Origin: Sapientia aquatica
GTDB lineage: Bacteria; Pseudomonadota; Gammaproteobacteria; Burkholderiales; Burkholderiaceae_D
Length of the DNA stretch: 64,000 nucleotides
Assembly: GCF_004358105.1 (NCBI RefSeq)
Contig: NZ_SMYL01000006.1
Coordinates: 62,001 to 126,000, forward strand
Reading direction: 5' to 3'
The first letter of the stretch is position 1, and every line of letters begins with the position of its first letter. Shown piece after piece: positions 54,209 to 63,870 of this stretch. Made by a program: the position numbers and the translations under genes. Below the pieces are notes generated by a model that was given only the letters and a program-made list of their open reading frames with translations, was not told where the DNA came from and searched no databases.

Positions 54209-56509
54209 ATGCGCTATTTTTCCAACTTCGTGTTTGCAATCGTTGCGCTCTGTTATTGGTCAAATTCAACGGCTCAAAACCTGACCCCACCCAATACCGA
54301 ACCCAGTGCTAAAACTCGCCCAAAGATCTGCGTTGCGTTATCGGGTGGTGGTGCGCGCGGCTTTGCACATATTGGCGTGTTGAGGTACTTGGAGGATCAC
54401 CATATTCCAGTGGACTGCATCGCCGGGACAAGCATGGGCTCGGTCATCGGTGGACTGTACGCTTCGGGCATGGGCGCAGACGAAATTGAAACCCGTTTAA
54501 AAAATATCAATCTCGGTCAAGTCGCCTTAGACATCGTTGACCGCCGCGCGATTTCTCAGCCACTACGTGAAGACGATATTAACTATCCTATCGGCGGAAC
54601 CTTTGGTGTGAGCAAAGACGGCATTACGTTGCCGCTAGGCGCGGTGCAAGCCAATCAGTTTTTAGAGATTCTGCATAACTGGACTTCACACATTCCACCC
54701 GACATCAATTTCGATCAACTACCAATCCCTTTCCGCGCGGTGGCGACGGATTTAGAAAACGGCCACATGGTGGTGTTTGACAAAGGTCCGTTGCATCGCG
54801 CCATCCGCGCTAGCATGGCTGCACCCGGCGTGTTTGCGCCGATAGAAATTAATGGACGCTTATTAAGTGACGGCGGCTTGGTGCGAAATTTACCCATCGA
54901 TATTGCGCGCAGCATGGGTGCCGATATCATCATCGCAGTCAATATTGGCACGCCAATTCTGCCACGCGACAAGCTCAATAGTTTGTTCAACATCAGCCAA
55001 CAAATGTTGAATATTTTGACCGAGCAAAACGTCAGTGAACAAAAAAAATTATTGCTGCCGACGGACATTTTGCTCGACGCCAATTTGGGCGATATTAGCT
55101 TCATGGATTTTCCGCGCGCCAGAGAAGCATCAACGATAGGCTACAACACCGCCTTAAGCCTGCAAGCCCAACTCGCGCCGTTAGAGCTTAGCGCAGAAAA
55201 CTATGCCGCGGTGATGAAGACTCGCTCCGATCCAACTTTGCCGCCAATTCACATTGCCTTCGTGGATATCAAAACCACTGGAAAAATACCCGCCGACGAT
55301 ATTCGCCGCCAACTCAATATTGCGATCGGTTCGACTTACGATGCGGCAGACATCAACCAACGCATCAAACCGCTGATCAATTCACGCCAGTTCGATAACG
55401 TGACGCATACTTTAGTCGAACGTAACGGTGAATCGGGTATCGTGATCGAAGCCAGAGAGCGCGCTTGGGGGCCAAATTTCTTGCGCTTAGGCTTGGAAAT
55501 GTCCACCGGTTTCGATGGTGTCAGCGGCTTCCAATTACAGGTTGGACATCGCTTACCGTGGATAAACGACAGCGGCTTGGAATGGCGTAACGATCTTGAA
55601 TTCGGCAATGTTTATGGAATCCGTTCAGAGTTACGCCAACCCTTAATCGTGCGCGAAGGGATGTATGTTGCGCCATTTGTTGGCGCCCAAATCAAAACCC
55701 TTAATCTGTATTCCGAAAATACCCGCGTCGCAGAATACGCCTTGCAAACTTCACGCGCCGGAATTGATCTCGGCACGCCGCTCGGTGAATTTTCTACCTT
55801 GGGCGAAATACGCTCGGGTCTGATCGTCAACCATTACAATTTGCGCCCTAAATTGGGTGGTTTAGTGGTTGAAACCAACAACAAAGACATCATCATCACT
55901 AGCCTACCTTGGGCGCGCATGGACGAAATCGCGCTGCATAGTCGCTTCGTTATCGATCAACTCGACAAACCCGTTTTCCCGCGTGAGGGTTACTACGTGG
56001 ACGGTGAAATTATTGCCGGTTTAAATCGCAAAGCCAGTAATTCAAACATTATCGACACGTACTCAAGTCTGCACAATTTTCAACAAGCTACCCTCAACGC
56101 CACATGGGCCAGCAGTGAGGACGATCACAGTATTAATTTAACCGCACGATTAGGCGGTCGCGCCGAGTCTGGCACGCCGATTCCGGGAGTTGGTTTGTCG
56201 CTAGGCGGCTTCCAGCGCTTAACGGCTTACCAGCCAGAGCAATTCATCGGCAATTACCTCGCCTATGCCAACGCGACTTATTTATTCCGCGCAGTGGATT
56301 TTGGCTTTGCGGGCGAATCGGCGTTTATCGGCACGTCGTTTGAAGTGGGAAATGCGGGCAATTTTAAATCCGATTTTTACTCACAAAATTTGCGTAAAAG
56401 CTTGTCGGTGTTCGTTGGGGCCAATACATTTATGGGGCCTATCCATTTCGGGATTGCCGCCGCACCGGCTGGCGCATTCAACTTATTCTTACAGCTTGGA
56501 CGGCAATAA
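54209..56509 (+). CDS. Patatin-like phospholipase fused to an outer-membrane barrel (type Vd / PlpD-like)
   Basis: A 766-residue exported protein. A signal peptide (ending near NSTAQ) leads to a patatin domain: oxyanion-hole motif LSGGGARGFAHIG near residue 45, nucleophile Ser75 in GTSMGS, and the dyad Asp221 in LSDGGLVRNLP. A POTRA-like segment (HIAFVDIKTTGKIPADDIRR, about 350-425) and a C-terminal BamA/Omp85-like barrel (about 430-766) follow. This order defines PlpD-type (type Vd) autotransporters, which put a lipase on the surface or release it. Catalytic residues are intact, so lipase activity is expected; the target lipid is unknown. Confidence 0.9.
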   Translation: MRYFSNFVFAIVALCYWSNSTAQNLTPPNTEPSAKTRPKICVALSGGGARGFAHIGVLRYLEDHHIPVDCIAGTSMGSVIGGLYASGMGADEIETRLKNINLGQVALDIVDRRAISQPLREDDINYPIGGTFGVSKDGITLPLGAVQANQFLEILHNWTSHIPPDINFDQLPIPFRAVATDLENGHMVVFDKGPLHRAIRASMAAPGVFAPIEINGRLLSDGGLVRNLPIDIARSMGADIIIAVNIGTPILPRDKLNSLFNISQQMLNILTEQNVSEQKKLLLPTDILLDANLGDISFMDFPRAREASTIGYNTALSLQAQLAPLELSAENYAAVMKTRSDPTLPPIHIAFVDIKTTGKIPADDIRRQLNIAIGSTYDAADINQRIKPLINSRQFDNVTHTLVERNGESGIVIEARERAWGPNFLRLGLEMSTGFDGVSGFQLQVGHRLPWINDSGLEWRNDLEFGNVYGIRSELRQPLIVREGMYVAPFVGAQIKTLNLYSENTRVAEYALQTSRAGIDLGTPLGEFSTLGEIRSGLIVNHYNLRPKLGGLVVETNNKDIIITSLPWARMDEIALHSRFVIDQLDKPVFPREGYYVDGEIIAGLNRKASNSNIIDTYSSLHNFQQATLNATWASSEDDHSINLTARLGGRAESGTPIPGVGLSLGGFQRLTAYQPEQFIGNYLAYANATYLFRAVDFGFAGESAFIGTSFEVGNAGNFKSDFYSQNLRKSLSVFVGANTFMGPIHFGIAAAPAGAFNLFLQLGRQ

Positions 56510-56549
56510 AACGCAAGACCAGCACCGTAGTTAATCAAATAACCACGGC

Positions 56550-56583
56550 AAAACGGCGAGCTAGGCAACTAACTCGCCGTTTT
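56550..56583 (+). terminator. Terminator after the patatin gene
   Basis: AAAACGGCGAG (56550-56560) and CTCGCCGTTTT (56573-56583) form a perfect 11-bp stem with a 12-nt loop. It lies 40 bp after the stop codon. Confidence 0.7.
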
Positions 56584-56641
56584 ACATTTGCAGAATAAAT
56601 GCTTTTAGTTAGAATGCTGCATCATTTTTGATGAGAATAAT

Positions 56642-58423
56642 ATGAAAAAAATAATATCCGTCTTGGCGCTAGCATTGAGCTTTTCAACTGTGCATGCCGG
56701 CACCAATACCCAACTCGACAATTTGTTTGAATCGGATTGGCAATGGAGCTTAAGCCACAATCCCGGAAACGCCACTAGCTTAGGCGACAATCGCTACAAC
56801 CACCGACTATCCAACACAACCTTAGCCGCAAGCCGCATGGCGACTAAACACGAACAGGACATGCTGCGCGAAGCGCTCAAAATTAAGCGCGACGCCTTAA
56901 GCGGCCAAGACCTACTCTCTTACGACATGTTTGTACTGGAAAAGCAGCAAGCGCTGCAAGCGGCCACCTTATATCCCTACACGGTGCAGCCGATTTCGCA
57001 GATCGATGGCTTGCAATCAACCTTGCCAAGTTTAGCTTCGCAAACGCCGTTTAATAATGCACTCGATTACCACAATTATTTGGCGCGCTTGCATGCAATC
57101 CCCGCCTATGTCGATGGGATTATCGAACAACTACAACAAGGCATGAAGACCGGTTGGGTTGCGCCCAAAGTCATCATCGCGCCAGTGCCGCAACAACTGC
57201 GCGATCTGCGTTTGCACCTCGCTGAAAGCGAACTGGCCAAACCGTTCGATAACATCCCAAAGAATGTTCCGCGCCCAGAAGTATTCGCTCAACGCGGTAA
57301 AAAAGAATTAGCCGAACGCGTCGCGCCAGCGTTAGAGAAACTGGAAAATTTCATCACCACCCAATACCTACCCGCCTGCCGCGACAGCATCGGCGCATCC
57401 AGTTTGCCTGGCGGTATGGCGTACTACAATTTCATGGTCAAGAACAGCACCACCACCGATTTAACGCCGCAACAAATTCACGATATTGGCTTGTCAGAAG
57501 TAGCACGGATACGCGCTGAAATGCAACGGGTGATGGATCAAGTTGGCTTTAAAGGCAGCTTTGCTGAATTCACCGTTTTCCTCAATACCGATCCGCGTTT
57601 TTACTACACCAACTCGGACGATTTATTGAACGGTTTCCGCGATATCATCAGCCGCGTTTATAAAGTCTTACCCACCATGTTCGCGCACCTGCCCGCCGCG
57701 CAAGCCGAAGTCAAGCCGATTCCCTTGTTAGGCTCAGAACAGCAGCCAGCGGCCTATTACAATCCGGGGCCCGATGACGGCAGCCGTTCGGGCTATTTTG
57801 CCGCCAATATTTCTAACTTAAACACCCGTCCAAAATGGGGCATGGAAACCTTGACGCTACACGAAGCAATCCCCGGACATCATTTGCAAATCACGATGGC
57901 GAAAGAAGCGACTGGCTTGCCTAAATTTCGACGCAACGGTTGGTATAACGCGTTTGGCGAAGGCTGGGCTTTATACTCCGAAAGTCTGGGCGATGAGATG
58001 GGATTTTATAAAGACCCGTATTCCAAATTCGGTAACTTAAACGACGAATTATTCCGCGCGGCGCGCTTAGTCGTTGACACCGGTATTCATGCCTTAGGCT
58101 GGAGCCGAGAGCAAGCGATTGCTTATCTGAGCGAGAACACCGCCAATCCACCGAGCGACAATATTGTTGAAATCGATCGCTACATTGCGTGGCCGGGACA
58201 AGCCTTGGGCTACAAAATTGGGCAACTTAAAATCCGCCAACTGCGCGCCAAAGCAGCGTCTGCTTTGGGTGATAAGTTTGATATTCGCACTTTCCATAAC
58301 GCGGTGATTGATAATGGTGCAATTCCGTTATCGGTATTGGAAGCGCAAATTGATACTTGGATTGCACAGCAACAGCAATTGGCGACACCGGCTGCATCCA
58401 CGAGCACACCCGCGAAACAATAG
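56642..58423 (+). CDS. Secreted DUF885 family zinc peptidase-like protein
   Basis: A 593-residue protein with a signal peptide (MKKIISVLALALSFSTVHAG). DUF885 proteins are gluzincin-like putative metallopeptidases; the metal motif is LHEAIPGHHLQ near residue 407, with a downstream Glu in FGEGWALYSES. The C-terminal tail is Gln/Ala/Thr-rich. It probably acts in the periplasm or outside the cell. Substrate is unknown; carboxypeptidase activity has been proposed for the family. It follows the patatin gene, but a terminator lies between them. Confidence 0.87.
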   Translation: MKKIISVLALALSFSTVHAGTNTQLDNLFESDWQWSLSHNPGNATSLGDNRYNHRLSNTTLAASRMATKHEQDMLREALKIKRDALSGQDLLSYDMFVLEKQQALQAATLYPYTVQPISQIDGLQSTLPSLASQTPFNNALDYHNYLARLHAIPAYVDGIIEQLQQGMKTGWVAPKVIIAPVPQQLRDLRLHLAESELAKPFDNIPKNVPRPEVFAQRGKKELAERVAPALEKLENFITTQYLPACRDSIGASSLPGGMAYYNFMVKNSTTTDLTPQQIHDIGLSEVARIRAEMQRVMDQVGFKGSFAEFTVFLNTDPRFYYTNSDDLLNGFRDIISRVYKVLPTMFAHLPAAQAEVKPIPLLGSEQQPAAYYNPGPDDGSRSGYFAANISNLNTRPKWGMETLTLHEAIPGHHLQITMAKEATGLPKFRRNGWYNAFGEGWALYSESLGDEMGFYKDPYSKFGNLNDELFRAARLVVDTGIHALGWSREQAIAYLSENTANPPSDNIVEIDRYIAWPGQALGYKIGQLKIRQLRAKAASALGDKFDIRTFHNAVIDNGAIPLSVLEAQIDTWIAQQQQLATPAASTSTPAKQ

Positions 58424-58558
58424 TAATTTCACACTATCTGGCGCAGCATCGAGCGATATGGATGCTGCGCCCTACTCTTTACAAAATCCCCTGTCAAGAC
58501 TGGCGCAATTACCTGAACACGGTATGATCTGCGCTTGTTATTTTTTACTGAACTGTTT

Positions 58559-60910
58559 ATGTTGCCTTCCATTGAACAACGTCTGGCCGTCGAACTCGTC
58601 GCCAAACCGCAGCAAATTTCTGCCGCCATCGCCTTATTAGACGAAGGCGCAACCGTGCCATTTATTTCTCGCTATCGTAAAGAAGCCACTGGTGGCTTGG
58701 ACGATACCCAATTGCGCTTGTTGGAGCAGCGTTTGTCGTATTTGCGCGAACTAGAACAACGCCGCGAAGCGATCGTCAATTCGATTACCGAGCAAGGCAA
58801 GATGACACCGGTTTTGCTGGACGCGATCATGCATGCGGAAGACAAAACTGGTTTGGAAGATTTGTATTTGCCATACAAAGTTAAACGCCGCACCAAAGCG
58901 CAAATCGCCTTAGAAGCAGGACTGCTACCGTTGGCGGATAGTCTGTTAGCTGATCCGAACTTGGTGCCCGAAAAAGCTGCCAGCGCGTATTTAAAGCCAG
59001 CCTTTAAAACCGAAGCAGGTGACAATCCGGGCGTACCTGATACCAAAGCAGCGCTCGACGGTGCGCGTCAAATTTTGATGGAACGCTTTGCCGAAGACGC
59101 CACCTTGCTACAACAATGCCGTGTGTATTTGCAAGAACACGGCGTGGTGGAATCCAGTGTGATCGAAGGTAAGCAAGACGAAGGCGCAAAATATTCCGAT
59201 TACTTCGCCTACTCCGAAGCGATTATGAACATCCCTTCGCACCGCGCCTTAGCGATTCTACGTGGCCGCCGCGAAGAAATGCTTAACGTCGTTTTGCGTT
59301 TAGACACCGAAGAAGAAAAACCAAAATGGGATGCGCCGCTCAATCCCTGCGAAGCTCGCATCGCCAATTATTTCAAGATCAGTAACCAAGGTCGCCCCGC
59401 CGACAAATGGTTGGCCGACACTGTCCGTTGGTGCTGGCGCGTGAAAGTCTTCATGCACTTAGAGAGCGAATTAATGGGCCAACTGCGCGAACGCGCTGAG
59501 TTAGAAGCCATCAACGTATTCGCCTTAAATTTAAAAGCCTTGCTGCTTGCCGCGCCCGCCGGACAACACGCCACAATGGGATTAGATCCGGGCCTACGCA
59601 CTGGCGTAAAAGTCGCCATTGTCGATGCGACCGGTAAAGTACTGGAACACAGCACCATTTATCCGCACCAACCGCGCAACGATTGGGATGGCTCGTTACA
59701 CACCTTGGCGCAATTAGCGGCCAAACATAATGTGTCACTGATCTCGATTGGTAACGGCACGGCATCGCGCGAGACCGATAAATTGGCGCAGGATTTAATC
59801 AAGCTCAAGCCCGAATTAAAGCTGCGCAAAATCGTGGTATCCGAAGCAGGCGCGTCGGTCTATTCAGCGTCCGAATTTGCGTCCAAAGAATTACCCGATT
59901 TGGATGTCTCGATTCGTGGTGCCGTATCGATTGCGCGCCGCTTACAAGATCCGTTGGCGGAGCTGGTTAAAATTGATCCAAAGTCGATCGGCGTCGGTCA
60001 ATATCAACACGATGTGAGCCAAAGCCAGTTGGCTAAATCCTTGGATGCGGTGGTCGAAGATTGCGTCAATGCGGTCGGCGTCGATGTCAATACAGCGTCG
60101 GTTCCTTTGTTAGCGCGGGTCTCCGGATTGTCCAACAGTGTGGCGCAAAGCATCGTCAACTATCGCGACACGCAAGGCCGTTTCGCCTCACGCGCTGCCT
60201 TGCGCAAAGTACCGCGTTTGGGCGATAAAACATTTGAACAAGCAGCAGGTTTCTTGCGCATCATGGATGGCGAATCGCCCTTAGACGCGTCCGCCGTGCA
60301 TCCGGAATCGTATCCGCTAGTAGAAAAAATTCTGGCCGATTTAAAGCGCGATGTGAAGAGTGTCATCGGTGATGCCGGCTTATTGAAAACGTTAAATCCA
60401 GCGAAATACGCTGACGACAAATTCGGTGTGCCGACCATTACCGATATTTTGAAAGAACTAGAAAAGCCGGGTCGCGATCCACGTCCAGAATTTTCTACCG
60501 CTACATTTAAAGAAGGCGTGGAAGAAATCCGCGATCTGCGTCCCGATATGATTTTAGAAGGCGTCATTACCAACGTCGCGGCCTTTGGCGCTTTCGTCGA
60601 TATCGGCGTACATCAAGACGGTTTGGTGCATATTTCAGCCTTATCCAATACCTTCGTCAAAGACCCGCACACGGTGGTCAAAGTCGGGCAAGTAGTCAAA
60701 GTCAAAGTCTTGGAAGTCGATGAAAAACGCAAGCGCATTGCACTGACTATGCGCTTGACCGACGAAGCGCCGAAAGCCGGCAGCACCCCAGCACAGCGCG
60801 CTGATCGCGATGATGCTAAACGCTTAGCGCAACATCAACGCCAACCAACACCAGCAGCGGCTCCGGCTAACAATGCGATGGCAGCAGCGTTTGCAAAATT
60901 AAAACGTTAA
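58559..60910 (+). CDS. tex: Tex-family transcription accessory / RNA-binding protein
   Basis: A 783-residue protein with the full Tex architecture. An N-terminal helical region ([40 protein letters not shown]) is followed by a YqgF/RNase-H-like domain near residue 340 ([20 protein letters not shown]), helix-hairpin-helix motifs ([36 protein letters not shown]) and an S1 RNA-binding domain near 665 ([20 protein letters not shown]). An Ala/Pro/Gln-rich tail ends the protein. Tex affects transcription and stress tolerance in several pathogens. The ATG at 58559 gives the usual start; an earlier in-frame codon at 58535 adds eight unlikely residues. Confidence 0.95.
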   Translation: MLPSIEQRLAVELVAKPQQISAAIALLDEGATVPFISRYRKEATGGLDDTQLRLLEQRLSYLRELEQRREAIVNSITEQGKMTPVLLDAIMHAEDKTGLEDLYLPYKVKRRTKAQIALEAGLLPLADSLLADPNLVPEKAASAYLKPAFKTEAGDNPGVPDTKAALDGARQILMERFAEDATLLQQCRVYLQEHGVVESSVIEGKQDEGAKYSDYFAYSEAIMNIPSHRALAILRGRREEMLNVVLRLDTEEEKPKWDAPLNPCEARIANYFKISNQGRPADKWLADTVRWCWRVKVFMHLESELMGQLRERAELEAINVFALNLKALLLAAPAGQHATMGLDPGLRTGVKVAIVDATGKVLEHSTIYPHQPRNDWDGSLHTLAQLAAKHNVSLISIGNGTASRETDKLAQDLIKLKPELKLRKIVVSEAGASVYSASEFASKELPDLDVSIRGAVSIARRLQDPLAELVKIDPKSIGVGQYQHDVSQSQLAKSLDAVVEDCVNAVGVDVNTASVPLLARVSGLSNSVAQSIVNYRDTQGRFASRAALRKVPRLGDKTFEQAAGFLRIMDGESPLDASAVHPESYPLVEKILADLKRDVKSVIGDAGLLKTLNPAKYADDKFGVPTITDILKELEKPGRDPRPEFSTATFKEGVEEIRDLRPDMILEGVITNVAAFGAFVDIGVHQDGLVHISALSNTFVKDPHTVVKVGQVVKVKVLEVDEKRKRIALTMRLTDEAPKAGSTPAQRADRDDAKRLAQHQRQPTPAAAPANNAMAAAFAKLKR

Positions 60911-60939
60911 TTTAGCGAGTTTGGCGTAATCGAAGTTCA

Positions 60940-60994
60940 ATTGCCGCGCTTATCACTCAACTGAGAATCAACATAGAGTGCTAAGCGCGGCAAT
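60940..60994 (+). terminator. Large hairpin downstream of tex
   Basis: ATTGCCGCGCTTA (60940-60952) pairs perfectly with TAAGCGCGGCAAT (60982-60994) over 13 bp; CACTC and GAGTG inside extend the stem after one mismatch. It starts 30 bp after the tex stop. There is no U-tract, so it may be a Rho-linked or protective 3' structure rather than a classical terminator. Confidence 0.5.
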
Positions 60995-61114
60995 GTGTTT
61001 GCAAAATTATTAAATTTAGCTTCAACGTTTGGACCTCTAGCAAAATCGCTAACACAATAACTGTTAGCCGCTTTTGCCCCGCTTCCACCTAGCACGCTGG
61101 CATCTATTTCTCTA

Positions 61115-61120
61115 TATAAT
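61115..61120 (+). promoter_or_regulatory. -10 box for grxD-ubiX
   Basis: A perfect TATAAT 36 bp before the grxD start codon. No clear -35 box at 16-18 bp. A CAGGAAC ribosome-binding site lies between. Confidence 0.4.
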
Positions 61121-61155
61121 GACGGGATTATTTTTAGCTATTCAGGAACATCACC

Positions 61156-61467
61156 ATGAGCGACGTACAAAGCTGGATCAAACAAACCGTAACCGACAAC
61201 CCAGTAGTGCTGTTTATGAAAGGCACAGCGCAGTTTCCACAATGCGGCTTTTCGGGTCGCGCTATTCAAATTTTGAAAGCCTGTGGCGCGCAAAACATCG
61301 TGACCATCAATGTGTTGGAAGACGCCGTGGTTCGTCAAGGAATCAAAGATTATTCTAACTGGCCGACCATCCCGCAGCTGTACATCAAAGGCGAATTCGT
61401 CGGTGGCTCAGACATCATGGGTGAAATGTACGAATCAGGCGAACTCAAAGCGCTGATCGAATCATAA
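61156..61467 (+). CDS. grxD: Monothiol glutaredoxin GrxD
   Basis: A 103-residue monothiol glutaredoxin. The CGFS active site is in QFPQCGFSGRAIQILKACG, and glutathione-binding WPTIPQLYIKGEFVGGSDI is present. It carries or transfers [2Fe-2S] clusters with BolA-type partners rather than acting as a general disulfide reductase. ubiX follows 19 bp later; grxD-ubiX after prmC is a common Burkholderiales order. Confidence 0.95.
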   Translation: MSDVQSWIKQTVTDNPVVLFMKGTAQFPQCGFSGRAIQILKACGAQNIVTINVLEDAVVRQGIKDYSNWPTIPQLYIKGEFVGGSDIMGEMYESGELKALIES

Positions 61468-61486
61468 TCCCCAACCAGGTAACGCA

Positions 61487-62095
61487 TTGACTAATCCCAC
61501 CACGCCACCAAAACGCTTAATCATCGGTATCACCGGTGCCACCGGCGTGGTGTATGCCGTCAGAATTCTGCAGATTCTGCGCGCCACAACGCAGATCGAA
61601 TCACACCTGATTATTTCCGAAGCCGGCATCATGAGCTTGCATCAAGAAGTCGGCATGAAAAAGCAGCAGCTCGAAGCTATGGCCGACAAGGTCTATAACG
61701 TCAAAGACATCGGTGCAGCCATTGCCAGTGGCTCATTCCTCACCGACGGCATGATCATCGCGCCCTGCTCGATGAAAACTTTAGCGTCGGTAGCGTTAGG
61801 GTTATCCGAAAACCTAATCAGTCGTGCCGCCGATGTAACTTTAAAAGAACGCCGCCGCTTAGTCATGCTGGTACGCGAAACACCGCTCAACCTAGCGCAC
61901 CTGCGCAATATGACATCGGTCACCGAAATGGGCGGCATTATCTTCCCACCAGTACCGAGCTTCTACCAACATCCAGCCAGCATCGCAGAGATGGTCGACC
62001 ACAGCGTAGGCCGTGTGCTGGATTTGTTCAATATTGCGCATCAGCTCACTCCGGAATGGCCGGGATTGAAGCCGTCGGATCAAGCTCAGAGTTAA
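61487..62095 (+). CDS. ubiX: Flavin prenyltransferase UbiX
   Basis: A 202-residue enzyme that builds the prenylated FMN cofactor used by UbiD in ubiquinone synthesis. Typical motifs: KRLIIGITGATGVVYAVRIL, APCSMKTLASVALGLSENLI, and RLVMLVRETPLNLAHLRNM. The only start that keeps the conserved N-terminus is the TTG at 61487, preceded by a CAGGTAA site; the next Met is too far inside the fold. It is convergent with the minus-strand cluster that follows after 10 bp. Confidence 0.94.
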   Translation: MTNPTTPPKRLIIGITGATGVVYAVRILQILRATTQIESHLIISEAGIMSLHQEVGMKKQQLEAMADKVYNVKDIGAAIASGSFLTDGMIIAPCSMKTLASVALGLSENLISRAADVTLKERRRLVMLVRETPLNLAHLRNMTSVTEMGGIIFPPVPSFYQHPASIAEMVDHSVGRVLDLFNIAHQLTPEWPGLKPSDQAQS

Positions 62096-62105
62096 TCTAA
62101 CTCAG

Positions 62106-62546
62106 CTAACTGAGCTTCACCTCAAACTGCCGACGCAACCAGCGCACGGGCGCGCCGATGATCGGAAGCTTTTGGAATAACTCTTCCGCCGCATCCCAAT
62201 AATCGCGATGCTCGATCACCAAACCTTCAGCATCAAACTTGAGGTGCGATGCGCCTAGCACGGTGTAGTGTTTGCCTTTCAAGCCGAATTCAAATGTCCA
62301 CGTCACAAACGCCTGCCTACCCTGCATTACGCGCTCATGGATGATGAAACGTGGTGACTCAGTGGTAACAAACATATGGTCAAAAATTTTTATGATGGCT
62401 TCCACGCCTTGCACTTCGTTAAACGGATCTTTAAAGCGTGCATCACTTTGATAAAAATCGACCGCCAACTTGACGCTGTCCGGCGTCAAGCTGCTGTACC
62501 ACGCTAACAATTGATCTAACGGAGACTGTTGAATGGGCGTTGTCAT
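62106..62546 (-). CDS. NTF2/SnoaL-like fold protein
   Basis: A 146-residue cone-shaped NTF2-like protein (LLAWYSSLTPDSVKLAVDFY, ARFKDPFNEVQGVEAIIKIF, EHRDYWDAAEELF). Its start overlaps the stop of the SDR gene by 4 bp, so the two are translationally coupled. Similar small proteins occur with SDR, DUF3833, cyclopropane-fatty-acid synthase and DUF1365 genes in clusters controlled by ChrR/sigma-E-type regulators elsewhere; that link is from memory of gene neighbourhoods. Biochemical role is unknown. Confidence 0.8.
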   Translation of the reverse strand: MTTPIQQSPLDQLLAWYSSLTPDSVKLAVDFYQSDARFKDPFNEVQGVEAIIKIFDHMFVTTESPRFIIHERVMQGRQAFVTWTFEFGLKGKHYTVLGASHLKFDAEGLVIEHRDYWDAAEELFQKLPIIGAPVRWLRRQFEVKLS

Positions 62547-63322
62547 GGCACTAACCGAGTCATTAAAAAGAAGCGCACGCTATACGGCAAAAGCTGGATA
62601 AATTTTAGAACCTGAGTAAAGCGACGCGGAAAATGGATTTCAAATTTACCGGCACTAATTCCGCTCCAGATCGCTGCTGCCGCTTGCTGCGTAGTCTGCA
62701 ATGCTGGCATGTAAAAACTGTTTTTGGCCGTCAATCCAGTATCCACAAAGCCGGGATTAATCAAATACACATCCAAGCCACGTGGATGCAAATCGGTGTA
62801 TAAAATCTCGGCCAAATTAATTAATGCTGCTTTGCTGGGCCCATACACAGATGCGTTCGGCAAACCCATATAACCGGCTACGCTTGCGACAATTCCAATC
62901 CCGCCATGTCCCTGCTTTAATAGCTCCGGCAATACCGTTGCTACTCCACTATAGACGCTGCCTACATTGATTTGTAAAGTACGGGCGGCCAATTCTGGCT
63001 TGACTTCCCAAGTGCGCTCGGGGCGGTAATCGGCGGCGCAGAATAGCAATAAATCGACGCCACCCATGCGCTCAACAATCTGCGCGTAGGCCGTCGCCCA
63101 AGCCGCCTGATCGAGCACATCTAACGGCAGCGCGAACATCGAATCATGGCTGCTGGCGACTTGCTGCAATAACTCGACTCGCCGCGCCGAGATCGCAACT
63201 TGCGCACCCTGCTGGGCAATCTGCTGCGCCATGGCGGCACCGATCCCGCTGGACGCGCCGATGATCCAAATGCGCTTTCCAGCCCATTGCTTTACTGGCG
63301 CATTAAATGAGGAGAACATCAT
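62543..63322 (-). CDS. Short-chain dehydrogenase/reductase
   Basis: A 259-residue SDR. The cofactor motif is WIIGASSGIGAAMAQQIAQQ, the structural motif FCAADYRPE replaces the usual NNAG, and the catalytic pair is YGPSKAALINLAE with Ser in ASVAGYMG. The C-terminal segment is longer and hydrophobic (FIQLLPYSVRFFLMTRLVP), suggesting membrane contact. It overlaps both neighbours by 4 bp (DUF3833 upstream, NTF2-like downstream). Substrate unknown, possibly a lipid-linked carbonyl given the cluster type. Confidence 0.85.
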   Translation of the reverse strand: MMFSSFNAPVKQWAGKRIWIIGASSGIGAAMAQQIAQQGAQVAISARRVELLQQVASSHDSMFALPLDVLDQAAWATAYAQIVERMGGVDLLLFCAADYRPERTWEVKPELAARTLQINVGSVYSGVATVLPELLKQGHGGIGIVASVAGYMGLPNASVYGPSKAALINLAEILYTDLHPRGLDVYLINPGFVDTGLTAKNSFYMPALQTTQQAAAAIWSGISAGKFEIHFPRRFTQVLKFIQLLPYSVRFFLMTRLVP

Positions 63323-63870
63323 CCACCTCGCTTTTTAAAGAACAAGGTGACTTGTCCGAACTCGATGCCAAATTTCGACATGCTGGCGCGATTCATCATC
63401 GATTGGTCATCCATCAAATACATCCAATCATCGAAACGCATTTGGTAGCTGTCGTTATCGACCGGCAGCAACAAAGTGTATTGCCAGTGCAACGTGTTGC
63501 CGGATACTTGACCAATCGCTTCGCCCACCACATCAGCGGCGGTGCCATGCCACAGACCATCGGCCGATTTCACCAAAGTCCAAATACGCTGCTGCTTGGT
63601 GCCATCGTCGTACACAAAATGCTCATCAAGGATTAGCTTGCCGTCTTTTTGAGTGCCGATAATTTCAACGTGAAAGCGTTTGGTAACTTCACCATTACGC
63701 TGTTGGAACATACCCCACGCATCGGTGGTGCCAGAAAAATAGGTCACTAAGTCGAGCTTAGGTTGCACCTTGGCGTAATGAGTTACATCGGGTGCAGCGC
63801 AGCTTGCCAGCAGCAAGGTTGCCGCGAGCAAGGCGGCTTTGCTAAGCCAAGATTGGATACATTTACGCAT
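63319..63870 (-). CDS. DUF3833 family lipoprotein
   Basis: A 183-residue lipoprotein. The signal peptide carries a lipobox (LLLASCAAPD), so Cys24 should be lipidated. The body (LVTYFSGTTDAWGMFQQRNG, FDDWMYLMDDQSMMNRASMS) matches DUF3833, a family of unknown function with a lipocalin-like look. It overlaps the SDR gene by 4 bp and the upstream transporter gene by 8 bp, so the whole minus-strand cluster is co-translated. Confidence 0.85.
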   Translation of the reverse strand: MRKCIQSWLSKAALLAATLLLASCAAPDVTHYAKVQPKLDLVTYFSGTTDAWGMFQQRNGEVTKRFHVEIIGTQKDGKLILDEHFVYDDGTKQQRIWTLVKSADGLWHGTAADVVGEAIGQVSGNTLHWQYTLLLPVDNDSYQMRFDDWMYLMDDQSMMNRASMSKFGIEFGQVTLFFKKRGG

